From an uncultured Collinsella sp. (lineage in GTDB: Bacteria > Actinomycetota > Coriobacteriia > Coriobacteriales > Coriobacteriaceae): a DNA stretch of 28,390 bases. The stretch is from positions 1 to 28,390 of the forward strand of contig UQLC01000024.1 of NCBI GenBank assembly GCA_900541795.1, in the 5' to 3' direction. Every line of letters starts with the position of its first letter. The stretch's first letter is position 1. The notes under the pieces are model-generated. The model saw only the letters and a program-made list of their open reading frames with translations. It was not told where the DNA came from and did no database searches. Shown one piece after another: positions 15,285-22,969 of this stretch. A program made the translations under genes and the position numbers.

Positions 15285-16619
15285 CTAGTCCTCCATGCCG
15301 AGGTCGATTGTCGTACCCTCGAATACTTTGTTGACGGTACGGACGGCGCACATCTTGCCGCACATGGTGCAGGTGCCTTCGGTGGCAGCAGGGGACTCCT
15401 CGTAGCGCTTCTTGCCGGTGACTGGATCGAGAGCGCATTTCCACATAGCGTCCCAATCGAGCTTGCGGCGCGCCTGGCCCATCTTGTCGTCCATGTCGCG
15501 GGCATGGGGCACCTTTTTGGCGATATCGGCGGCGTGTGCGGCGATCTTGGTGGCCATGAGACCGTCGAGCACATCCTGGGCGTTGGGCAGGCATAGGTGC
15601 TCTGCCGGTGTCACGTAGCACAGGAAGTCGGCACCGGAGCTGGCGGAGATGGCGCCGCCGATGGCAGCGGTGATGTGGTCGTAACCAACGCCGATATCGG
15701 TCACCAGCGGCCCGAGCACATAGAACGGAGCATTGTGGCACAGGCGCTTCTGCAGTTTCATGTTGGCGGCGATCTCGTCGAGCGCCATGTGACCCGGGCC
15801 CTCGACCATGACCTGGACGCCGGCGGCCCAAGCGCGCTTGCACAGCTTGCCCAGCTCGATCATCTCAGCGGTCTCGGTGGCGTCGTTGGAGTCGTAGAGG
15901 CAGCCCGGGCGGCAGGAGTCGCCGAGCGAAATCGTCACGTCGTACTCGTGGCAAATCTCGAGCAACTCGTCGTAGAACTCATAGAATGGGTTCTCGTTAC
16001 CGGTGACCTCCATCCAGCCAAACAGCAGTGAGCCGCCACGGCTCACGATGTTCATCAGGCGGCCGGTCTCCTTAAAGGTCTTGGTGACCGACTTGTTTAT
16101 GCCGCAGTGGATGGTCATAAAGTCCACGCCGTCCTCGGCATGCGCGCGCACGACTTCGAACAGGTCGTCCTTGGTGAGCTTGACCAGCGGCTTTTCCATG
16201 TAGCCGATGGCGTCGTACATGGGGACGGTGCCTACCATGAGCGGCGTCTCGTCGATGAGCTGCTGGCGGAACTGGCGCGTCTTGCCCGAGTTGGAGAGGT
16301 CCATGATGGCGTCGGCGCCAAAGTCCTCGGCGATCTTGACCTTCTTCCATTCCTCAGCGGCGTCGGCCTTGTCGCCCGAGATGCCCAAGTTCACGTTGAC
16401 CTTGGTGGACAGGCCCTCGCCGACGCCAAAGGCGCGCATGCCCTTTTTGATGTGCACGATGTTGGCGGGAATGGCGATGCGGCCGTCGGCCACGCGCTCG
16501 CGGATGTACTCGGGGTCGCGATGCTCGCGCTCGGCGACTTCCTTCATCTGCGGCGTGATCTGCCCGGCGCGGGCGAAGTCGATTTGCGTGACGAGCTTGG
16601 GCTCGGTCTGTGTGCTCAT
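15285..16619 (-). CDS. thiC: Phosphomethylpyrimidine synthase ThiC
   Basis: A 444-residue short-form ThiC, a radical-SAM enzyme that rearranges aminoimidazole ribotide into HMP phosphate. Recognisable segments include GTVPMYDAIGYME, FMTIHCGINK, SRGGSLL, SLGDSCRPGCLYD, MVEGPGHMALDEI, NAPFYVLGPLVTDIGVGYDH and FLCYVTPAEHL. The C-terminal [4Fe-4S] cysteines are C417, C420 and C424 (CTMCGKMC), a C-x2-C-x3-C spacing, one residue shorter than the C-x2-C-x4-C of long forms. The TPP riboswitch argues against the BzaF benzimidazole paralogue. ATG 16619 has AAGGGAG 8 bases upstream; a second in-frame ATG at 16643 lies inside the riboswitch. Confidence 0.95.
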   Translation of the reverse strand: MSTQTEPKLVTQIDFARAGQITPQMKEVAEREHRDPEYIRERVADGRIAIPANIVHIKKGMRAFGVGEGLSTKVNVNLGISGDKADAAEEWKKVKIAEDFGADAIMDLSNSGKTRQFRQQLIDETPLMVGTVPMYDAIGYMEKPLVKLTKDDLFEVVRAHAEDGVDFMTIHCGINKSVTKTFKETGRLMNIVSRGGSLLFGWMEVTGNENPFYEFYDELLEICHEYDVTISLGDSCRPGCLYDSNDATETAEMIELGKLCKRAWAAGVQVMVEGPGHMALDEIAANMKLQKRLCHNAPFYVLGPLVTDIGVGYDHITAAIGGAISASSGADFLCYVTPAEHLCLPNAQDVLDGLMATKIAAHAADIAKKVPHARDMDDKMGQARRKLDWDAMWKCALDPVTGKKRYEESPAATEGTCTMCGKMCAVRTVNKVFEGTTIDLGMED

Positions 16620-16626
16620 TGGCACG

Positions 16627-16725
16627 GCTCCCTTCGTTGGCATTACCCATATCAGGTTTGCGGGTCAGGGCGGGCGCGCCCAGTCTCAGCCTGCCGTCTT
16701 GTCCTGCAAGCTCCCCGTTTATGTA
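16627..16725 (-). promoter_or_regulatory. TPP riboswitch (THI element) controlling thiC
   Basis: Minus-strand sequence contains the conserved THI-box parts in order: ACGGGGAGC, GGCTGAGACTGGG, a GGGCGCGCCC-type variable stem, then CTGACCCGCAAACCTGAT and GGGTAATGCCAACGAAGGGA. The 3' end of the aptamer (GAAGGGAG) is itself the thiC SD, so TPP binding most likely hides the ribosome site rather than forming a terminator. It lies entirely within the thiC leader. Confidence 0.95.
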
Positions 16726-16734
16726 ATGGGCTCA

Positions 16735-16740
16735 AGTATA
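16735..16740 (-). promoter_or_regulatory. -10 element for the thiC transcript
   Basis: TATACT on the minus strand. Transcription about 7 bases on (near 16728) would start the RNA right at the 5' edge of the TPP aptamer, which supports the assignment. The -35 is weak. Confidence 0.5.
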
Positions 16741-16790
16741 GCTCGAATGGGTACGATTGGCCTAACGGACGTGCCAGTGGGGAGGCGTAC

Positions 16791-17312
16791 ATGGAAGACA
16801 AGCATCTATATCGAGAGACACAATGGGACATATCGGCCGAGGAGGGCCGTGCGCACCATGGGTTAGTCGCGATTGGCTTTGCGGTGCTTGCCGTGCTGGT
16901 GATTGCCTTTTGTATTTGGACGTTTGGCGGTCGCGGCGGCGCTGCCTGGGAATTTGAGGCCGATGATGCCCTGCCGATTATGACGGTGAGGAGTACTGGC
17001 GGTAATGCCAATACGCTCGCCGTTCCGGGCGATTATTGGTATCCGCGCGACGAGTTTGTGCAGTTGCAGCTGAGTGGTGGATCCATTCCGGGTGAAGAAA
17101 TCGAACGCGTGACGTTTGATGCAGCGCTCAAAACGCTCACGGTAAAGCTCAAAGATCAGGGGGACGTGCCCACGACCATGGATATCGCCCTGACGGAATG
17201 GCGTTTGGAGCCTCCGACGGGTGTTGCGGTGTCCGAGGTTGAGCACGTCAAGATTGTCTATCAGGACGGTTCGACAAATGGGATTGCAAAGGCCGACGGT
17301 CTAGCAGAATAG
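16791..17312 (+). CDS. Membrane-anchored protein of unknown function
   Basis: A 173-residue protein that I do not recognise. It has a charged cytoplasmic N-terminus of about 22 residues, one transmembrane helix (about 24-45: AIGFAVLAVLVIAFCIWTF), then an extracytoplasmic domain with alternating strands (EFVQLQL, ERVTFDAALKTLTVKLKD, ALTEWRLEPP, HVKIVYQDGS). There is no lipobox or catalytic motif. GGAGG (16780-16784) lies 6 bases before ATG 16791; readings extending further upstream are antisense to thiC and rejected. It is divergent from thiC, sharing a short promoter gap, with nothing that ties it to thiamine. Confidence 0.72.
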   Translation: MEDKHLYRETQWDISAEEGRAHHGLVAIGFAVLAVLVIAFCIWTFGGRGGAAWEFEADDALPIMTVRSTGGNANTLAVPGDYWYPRDEFVQLQLSGGSIPGEEIERVTFDAALKTLTVKLKDQGDVPTTMDIALTEWRLEPPTGVAVSEVEHVKIVYQDGSTNGIAKADGLAE

Positions 17313-17342
17313 GTGTCGAGCCTAGCAGCCAATTCATAAAAG

Positions 17343-17404
17343 TTGCGGTGGAATAGTTCCTGATTGTGCGATAAAAGGCTCAAATAGGAACTATTCCACC
17401 GCAA
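17343..17404. terminator. 19-bp perfect hairpin between convergent genes
   Basis: Arms 17343-17361 and 17386-17404 (TTGCGGTGGAATAGTTCCT and its complement) around a 24-base loop. On the minus strand it is followed by CTTTTATG, so it can act as the yaaA terminator (24 bases after the stop). It also ends the plus-strand membrane-protein gene. Confidence 0.7.
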
Positions 17405-17428
17405 GTTATATGGAGAAAGCTGAGCGGG

Positions 17429-18253
17429 TCAGTGTTGGGTGCCGGCTCTTGAGTGCTCGTTGATGAACACGAGGGTGCCTGGGCATGAGAGCTCGGGAAA
17501 GTGTCGATAACCAACGTCGAACGCGGTGAGCTCGCTTGCATCCTCGAGCTTGTTTTCTGCCATCCACCGCACCATGGAGCCGCGTGCCTTTTTGCTGGCG
17601 GTCGAACGTTGGATGGGCTTGCCGTTACGGACGCCTTCGCCAAAAAGGCAGGTGATAACCGTTGTATCCTGTGCAGCATGGGGCAGAACGGCTTTGGCGT
17701 ATTCCACGCTGGCAAGGTTGACGATAGTGGTGTCGGAACCGGCCGGCGCAATTGCCTGCGCGAGTCGATTCCCCCAGAAGGCATAGAGATCGCGAGCGCC
17801 GTCGACGGAGAGCTTCGCCCCCATTTCGAGCCGATAGGGCGACACGCCGTGGAAGGGGCGCACGCATCCGTAGAGTCCCGAGAGGATCCAGAGATGGTCT
17901 TGCAGCCATGCGAGCTGCGCGGAATCCATCACCTCGGGCGCCATGCTCTGGTATTGGATGCCGTGGTAGGACATGACGGCGGGGGAGATTCGACGCGCGA
18001 TATCGGGATCGGCGAGGTCGGCATCGCTCAGGACGGGCATAAATTCGTGAAGCGTATCCAGGCACGTTGTAAGCAGCTTGTCGCTCACGTTCCACAGCGC
18101 CTGCAGGCCGCCGCTGCCTTCATTCCGCTCGATATCTAGCAGTGCGCGGTGGAGGCGAGCCGTCTCGTGCGCAAAAGGTGGAATGCCCAGGACTTCAAAA
18201 GCATCTTGGGCCGCGCGCATCTGCTTGGCGGGCGAAATGATGACCTGCAGCAT
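17429..18253 (-). CDS. yaaA: YaaA family peroxide stress protein
   Basis: A 274-residue protein of the YaaA/DUF328 family. In E. coli, YaaA limits free iron and oxidative damage during peroxide stress; it has a DNA-binding fold. Family features are MLQVIISPAKQM at the N-terminus, LWILSGLYGCVRPFHGVSPY-type text in the middle, YRLEMGAKL, LASVEYAKAV, and near the end TASKKARGSMVRWM and YRHFPELSC. ATG 18253 has AGAGGAGAG about 5 bases upstream; the upstream in-frame extension to 18457 crosses a hairpin and another gene. It is flanked on both sides by hairpins with TTGCGGTGGAAT arms. Confidence 0.92.
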   Translation of the reverse strand: MLQVIISPAKQMRAAQDAFEVLGIPPFAHETARLHRALLDIERNEGSGGLQALWNVSDKLLTTCLDTLHEFMPVLSDADLADPDIARRISPAVMSYHGIQYQSMAPEVMDSAQLAWLQDHLWILSGLYGCVRPFHGVSPYRLEMGAKLSVDGARDLYAFWGNRLAQAIAPAGSDTTIVNLASVEYAKAVLPHAAQDTTVITCLFGEGVRNGKPIQRSTASKKARGSMVRWMAENKLEDASELTAFDVGYRHFPELSCPGTLVFINEHSRAGTQH

Positions 18254-18278
18254 GAACTCTCCTCTGCCAAAAAAGAAA

Positions 18279-18341
18279 TTGCGGTGGAATACGGTCTGTT
18301 TTGGCCGTTTATGGGCCAGTTTAGTCCGTATTTCACCGCAA
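18279..18341 (-). terminator. Hairpin terminator after the M18 aminopeptidase
   Basis: Arms 18279-18294 and 18326-18341 (TTGCGGTGGAATACGG against CCGTATTTCACCGCAA, one G-U-compatible mismatch), with a nested TGGCC/GGCCA pairing in the loop. On the minus strand it runs into TTTCTTTTTT, 15 bases after the aminopeptidase stop. Confidence 0.8.
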
Positions 18342-18356
18342 CTGATGAAGGGTTGG

Positions 18357-19754
18357 TTAGGCTCGCTCGATGAAGGCCTTGTAACCGCGATAGGCCTCGT
18401 AGATGTCGGCCTTGTTGGCGACCTCCCACAGGGCGTGCATGGACAGGACGGCAACACCGGAATCGATGACGTTCATGCCGTACTTGGCCATGATGTAGGC
18501 GATGGTGCCGCCGCCGCCCGCGTTGACGCGGCCGAGCTCGCAGGTCTGGAAGTCCACGCCGGCCTCGTCCATGATGTCGCGGACGAGGGCCACGTACTCG
18601 GCGTCGGCGTCGTTGGAGCCGCCCTTGCCGCGGCTGCCCGTGTACTTGTTGAAGCACAGGCCGCGACCCATGAAGGCTGCGTTCTTGGTCTCGAACTTGC
18701 CGGCATAGCCCGGGTCGAAGCCAGCGGACACGTCAGAGGAGAGCATGCGGCTGCGGGCGAGCGCGCGGCGCAGGGCCAGCGGGCTGTCCTCGCCGGCGAG
18801 CGTCATGATCTCGGCGACGGTGTTCTCGAAGAAGCGGCTCGTCATACCGGTGGCACCCACGGAGCCGATCTCCTCCTTGTCGACGATGAGCGTGATGCTC
18901 GTGCGCTCCACGTTGGCGACGTCGATCTGGGCAAGCATGGAGGGGTAAGCGCAGACGCGGTCGTCGTGGCCATAGCCCAGAATCATGGAGCGGTCGAGGC
19001 CCATGTCGCGGGCGGGGCCGGCGGGCACGACCTCGATCTCGGCGGAGAGGAAGTCCTCCTCCTCGACGTCGTACTGCTCCTTGAGGATATCCAGGAACAT
19101 CTGCTTGACGGGCTCCTTGGGGGCGTCCTTGTCGTCCTCGTCAAACTTGACGGGGCGGCCGCCCACGATTACGTCGAGGATCTCGGCGTCGACAGCGTCC
19201 TTGGCGGGCTTGGACATCTGCTCGCTCGAGAGGTGGATCAGCAGGTCGGAGATGGTGAAGACTGGGTCGTCCGCCTTGTCGCCGATGTTGATGTCGACGG
19301 TGGTGCCGTCCTTTTTGCAGATGACGCCCACGAGCGCGAGCGGGGAGGCCACCCAGTGGTAGCTCTTGACGCCGCCATAGTAGTGCGTGTCGAGATAAGC
19401 CATGTCGCCGGCCTCGAAGGCGGGATTCTGCTTAAGGTCCAGGCGCGGCGAGTCCACGTGGGCGCCCAGGATGTTAAAGCCCTGCTCGAGCGGGGCGGTG
19501 CCAAGGTTGACGAGCATGAGGTCCTTGCCGTGGTTGGCGGCGTACACCTTGTCGCCTGCCTTGAGCTCGCGACCCTCGGCAATCACGGTCTCCAGGTCGA
19601 CGTATCCCGCCTCCTCGGCCATCTTGATGCCGGTCTTGACGCACAGGCGCTCGGTCTTGTTCTCGCTCAAAAACTGCTTATAGCCGCGGCAAAGCTCCTC
19701 GAGCTCCTCGACTTGTTGTGGCGTGTACTTTTTCCATGCGCAGGGACGCTCCAT
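18357..19754 (-). CDS. M18 family aminopeptidase
   Basis: A 465-residue dinuclear zinc aminopeptidase of clan MH (aspartyl/leucyl aminopeptidase I type). Metal-site segments are in order: GAHVDSPRLD (His99), LIVDKEEIGSVG (Glu-Glu pair), SSDVSAGFDP, and VLSMHALWEVANK (final His). It would trim peptides in the cytoplasm, usually preferring acidic or neutral N-terminal residues. ATG 19754 has AAAGGAG 9 bases upstream; the in-frame extension beyond it runs antisense into polA and is rejected. Divergent from polA across a 166-base gap containing a perfect inverted repeat. Confidence 0.92.
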   Translation of the reverse strand: MERPCAWKKYTPQQVEELEELCRGYKQFLSENKTERLCVKTGIKMAEEAGYVDLETVIAEGRELKAGDKVYAANHGKDLMLVNLGTAPLEQGFNILGAHVDSPRLDLKQNPAFEAGDMAYLDTHYYGGVKSYHWVASPLALVGVICKKDGTTVDINIGDKADDPVFTISDLLIHLSSEQMSKPAKDAVDAEILDVIVGGRPVKFDEDDKDAPKEPVKQMFLDILKEQYDVEEEDFLSAEIEVVPAGPARDMGLDRSMILGYGHDDRVCAYPSMLAQIDVANVERTSITLIVDKEEIGSVGATGMTSRFFENTVAEIMTLAGEDSPLALRRALARSRMLSSDVSAGFDPGYAGKFETKNAAFMGRGLCFNKYTGSRGKGGSNDADAEYVALVRDIMDEAGVDFQTCELGRVNAGGGGTIAYIMAKYGMNVIDSGVAVLSMHALWEVANKADIYEAYRGYKAFIERA

Positions 19755-19793
19755 GACGCAGGCTCCTTTCGGATCGATCGTGCTGGTTGATGT

Positions 19794-19828
19794 ACCGTGA
19801 GCCATCGTATCACGCGTGGGCTCACGGT
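19794..19828. promoter_or_regulatory. Inverted repeat in the aminopeptidase/polA divergent promoter region
   Basis: Perfect 10-bp arms ACCGTGAGCC (19794-19803) and GGCTCACGGT (19819-19828), 15 bases apart, 40 bases upstream of the M18 start. Centre-to-centre spacing is about 2.4 helical turns. It could be an operator or a hairpin in the leader; neither gene starts within it. A TAAACT (19873-19878) is a weak -10 candidate for polA. Confidence 0.45.
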
Positions 19829-19920
19829 GGCGGGGGAGCTTGATGTGCGGTGGCCGCGGGGCGGGGAGCGTGTAAACTGGAGTGAGCAAACCGTGCCCAG
19901 CCCAAAGCGAGGTATTTAAT

Positions 19921-22668
19921 ATGTCTGACAAGCGCCGCACTTTTGCCGTTATCGACGGCAACTCGCTCATGCACCGCGCCTTCCACGCCGTGCCTCCCAC
20001 CATGAACGCGCCCGACGGTCGTCCCACCAACGCGATCTTTGGCTTTCTGAACATGTTTCTTAAGATGATCGATGCCTTTAACCCCGACGGCGTTGTTGTG
20101 GCGTTTGATAAGGGCAAGCCGCGCGTGCGCATGGAGATGCTGCCGCAGTACAAGGCGCAGCGCCCGCCGATGGATCCCGACCTGCATGCGCAGTTCCCCA
20201 TGATTAAGGAGCTGCTCGCTGCGCTCAACGTGCCGATTCTGCAGTCCGAGGGTTGGGAAGGCGACGACATTCTGGGCACTATGGCCCGCCTGGGCGAGGA
20301 GGCCGGCTGCGACATGCTACTGGTGACCGGCGACCGCGACATGTATCAACTCGTGACCGAGCACGTCAACGTGGTCTCGACCCGCAAGGGCCTGTCCGAC
20401 GTGGCGATTATGACGCCCGAGAGCGTGGACGACCTGTATCACGGCATTACGCCGGCGCTCGTGCCCGATTTTTACGGTCTAAAGGGCGATACGTCCGACA
20501 ACATCCCCGGTGTACCGGGCATCGGTCCCAAAAAGGCGAGTGCGCTCATTGCGAAGTACGGTAGCCTGGACGAAGTCATCGCGCATGCCGATGAGGTCAA
20601 GGGCAAGATGGGCGAGAACCTGCGTGCGCACATCGACGATGCGCTGCTGAGCCGCAAGGTTGCGACAATTCGCACCGATGCGCCCGTCGAGCTCGACTTT
20701 GAGGCGACGTCCTTCCCGGCGTTTTCTGCCGATGAGGTTTCCGCGGCGCTGGGTACGCTTGGTATCACCGCCATGCAGAACCGTTTCTTGGCGCTGATCG
20801 GCGGCGAGGGCGGGGCTGCTGCCTCCAGTGTGTTTGAGATACCTGCTATGGTTCGCGCAGCCGCCGGCGATGCCGACGCGCTTGGTGCCGTTGCGGCTGA
20901 GGTCTCCCGCGCGATTGATGCCGGCGAGTGGGTCGCCGCCGTGGTGGACGACGACAAGGAAGAGGGCGCGCTCTTTGGGCTGACGCGCACGCTGTGGTTG
21001 GCGACGTCCAAGGGCCTGTTCGCGCTCGAGGAGGGCGACAGCTGTGCGGCGGCTGAGGTTGAGGGCTTCAACTTCGCTCACGGTGTGATCGCCGGCGTGC
21101 TTGCGCGCCTGTTTATGGAGGGCCGCGTGGCGAGCCCGGATACGAAAGCGCTGCTGCACGAGCTTTCGCCCATCGATTCTTCTGAGCCCGAGCTCATGGA
21201 TCCGCTCGCTGCCGATTCCACGCGTATCTTCGATACCGTGGTCGCTGCCTATCTGCTGGATTCCGATCGCTCCGAGTTCGATGAGGCATATCTGGCCGAT
21301 ACCTATCTGCAGATGGCGTTGCCTGCGGCGCGCGGTGCAGAGGGTGCTGGTGAGGACGCTCCGGTGCCTGCCGCCCGTACTGCGGCTCTGACGCTGGCGC
21401 TCGTGGCGCCGTTGCGCGAGTGCATGGCCCGTGAGAACGCCGCCAACGTGTTCGATGGCATCGAGATGCCGCTCGTGCCGGTACTTGCCAAGATGGAGCG
21501 CGCGGGCATGCTCGTGGACCCCGACCGCCTGCACAGTCTGTCCGAGGGTCTGGCGACCCAGATCACCGAGGTCGAACGAAGCATTCGCGACCTTGCCGGT
21601 GACGAGACCTTTAACATCGGCAGCCCCATGCAACTTTCGCATGTGCTCTTTGATGTGATGGGCCTTCCGACCAAGGGTCTCAAAAAGACCAAGCGCGGTT
21701 ACTATTCGACCAATGCCAAGGTACTGAGTGATCTTGCCCGTGACCACGAGATTGTTCGTTTGATCTTAGACTGGCGCGAGAAGTCCAAGATCAAGTCAAC
21801 CTATCTGGACACGTTGGGCCCGCTGCGCCGCGGTGACGGTCGTGTGCACACCACGTACAACCAGACCATCACCGCGACGGGGCGTCTGTCTTCGAGCGAC
21901 CCTAATCTGCAAAACATTCCGACGCGCTCGGAGCTGGGGCGTACCGTCAAGACGGCGTTTTCGGCAGGCGAGGGAAGCGTCTTTTTGGCGGTGGACTACT
22001 CGCAGATCGAGCTGCGTCTGCTGGCGCATCTTTCGGGTGACGAGCACCTGGTGCGCGCCTTTAACGAGGGCGAGGACTTCCACGCCGAGACGGCCGCGCG
22101 TGTGTTTGGCGTTCCCGTGTCCGAGGTAACGCCCGATTTGCGTAGCCGCGCCAAGGCCGTGAACTTTGGCATCGTGTACGGCCAGCAGGCCTACGGTCTG
22201 TCGCAGTCGCTGCATATCTCGATGGCCGAGGCGCGCGACATGATCGACCGCTACTACGAGGCCTATCCGGGCGTGCGCACGTTCCTCGACAACGTGGTGG
22301 CGCGTGCTAAGCAGACGGGCTACGCCGAGACCATGTATGGCCGCAGACGCCATATTCCCGAGCTCAAGGCCAAAAACCCGCAACTCCGCGGCTTTGGCGA
22401 GCGCACGGCCATGAACCATCCCATGCAGGGCACCGCAGCAGACATCATCAAGATCGCCATGGCCCGCGTAAGCCGTCGCCTGGAAGAAGAAGGCTTTGCC
22501 GCCCACATGATCCTGCAGGTACACGACGAACTGGACTTTGAGTGCCCCGTCGACGAAGTCGAGCGCCTAACCACCATGGTCCGCGACGTCATGGAACACG
22601 TAGTAGACCTCCACGTCCCCCTAATCGCCGAAGCTTCGACTGGAGTGACCTGGGCAGACGCCAAGTAA
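19921..22668 (+). CDS. polA: DNA polymerase I
   Basis: A 915-residue Pol I with an N-terminal 5' nuclease (VIDGNSLMHRAF, EGDDILG, TGDRDMYQLV, GDTSDNIPGVPGIGPKKA), a middle domain, and a C-terminal polymerase with motif A DYSQIELRLLAHLSG (from Asp692), O-helix motif B RSRAKAVNFGIVYG (741-754, Phe749) and motif C VHDE (867-870). The middle domain lacks the Asp-x-Glu and other acidic exonuclease ligands, so 3'-5' proofreading is probably absent, as in many Gram-positives. ATG 19921 follows GAGG by 8 bases. The last roughly 75 codons switch third-base preference (GAA and GTA instead of GAG and GTG). Confidence 0.97.
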   Translation: MSDKRRTFAVIDGNSLMHRAFHAVPPTMNAPDGRPTNAIFGFLNMFLKMIDAFNPDGVVVAFDKGKPRVRMEMLPQYKAQRPPMDPDLHAQFPMIKELLAALNVPILQSEGWEGDDILGTMARLGEEAGCDMLLVTGDRDMYQLVTEHVNVVSTRKGLSDVAIMTPESVDDLYHGITPALVPDFYGLKGDTSDNIPGVPGIGPKKASALIAKYGSLDEVIAHADEVKGKMGENLRAHIDDALLSRKVATIRTDAPVELDFEATSFPAFSADEVSAALGTLGITAMQNRFLALIGGEGGAAASSVFEIPAMVRAAAGDADALGAVAAEVSRAIDAGEWVAAVVDDDKEEGALFGLTRTLWLATSKGLFALEEGDSCAAAEVEGFNFAHGVIAGVLARLFMEGRVASPDTKALLHELSPIDSSEPELMDPLAADSTRIFDTVVAAYLLDSDRSEFDEAYLADTYLQMALPAARGAEGAGEDAPVPAARTAALTLALVAPLRECMARENAANVFDGIEMPLVPVLAKMERAGMLVDPDRLHSLSEGLATQITEVERSIRDLAGDETFNIGSPMQLSHVLFDVMGLPTKGLKKTKRGYYSTNAKVLSDLARDHEIVRLILDWREKSKIKSTYLDTLGPLRRGDGRVHTTYNQTITATGRLSSSDPNLQNIPTRSELGRTVKTAFSAGEGSVFLAVDYSQIELRLLAHLSGDEHLVRAFNEGEDFHAETAARVFGVPVSEVTPDLRSRAKAVNFGIVYGQQAYGLSQSLHISMAEARDMIDRYYEAYPGVRTFLDNVVARAKQTGYAETMYGRRRHIPELKAKNPQLRGFGERTAMNHPMQGTAADIIKIAMARVSRRLEEEGFAAHMILQVHDELDFECPVDEVERLTTMVRDVMEHVVDLHVPLIAEASTGVTWADAK

Positions 22669-22702
22669 GGGCACGACCACAATTCCAAAGTAACCAAAAC
22701 CA

Positions 22703-22736
22703 GAAGGACGCCCCTCATCAACAAGGAGCGTCCTTC
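22703..22736 (+). terminator. Terminator hairpin after polA
   Basis: Perfect stem GAAGGACGC (22703-22711) / GCGTCCTTC (22728-22736) with a 16-base loop, followed by GTTCAATTAAATT. The T content is modest. Confidence 0.6.
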
Positions 22737-22773
22737 GTTCAATTAAATTCAGCCTAAGTATCTAGACACTCAA

Positions 22774-22969
22774 GACGCCATCTTGGCGGCAGGTAAGTAA
22801 ACCTAGGGCCTGGCCGGGCGGCACGGGTTAACTTTTCGTAGATTCCGCACGCAAAGAAAGCCACTTAATGTGGCTTTCGTCTTGCGCAGGACCTGACCGA
22901 GCGAAAAGTTAACCCGTGCCGCCCGGCCAGGCCCAACGAGCCACGTTAACGAGCCGCCAAGATGGCGTC
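22774..22969. repeat. Nested palindromic element, 196 bases
   Basis: Three nested inverted repeats share one centre. The outer 17-bp arms are GACGCCATCTTGGCGGC (22774-22790) and its complement (22953-22969). The middle 33-bp perfect arms are 22806-22838 and 22902-22934. The innermost hairpin is GAAAGCCAC-TTAAT-GTGGCTTTC in the loop, flanked by CGCAA/TTGCG. The outer right arm is the last coding codons of the HAD gene (22946-23773, minus), so the left arm is an inverted copy of its 3' end. No transposase or T-run is seen. Confidence 0.85.

Noticed and set aside
16107..16790. N-terminal extension of the membrane-protein reading frame
   Set aside because: Runs antisense through thiC and the TPP riboswitch; the SD at 16780-16784 fixes the start at 16791.
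18078..19790. 570-codon open frame on the plus strand
   Set aside because: Antisense shadow of the M18 aminopeptidase gene; Val/Ala/Gly/His-rich product with no recognisable domain and no SD.
22669..22945. Transposon or integrase remnant at the palindrome
   Set aside because: No transposase fragment or target-site duplication could be seen in the stretch; only inverted repeats are supported.
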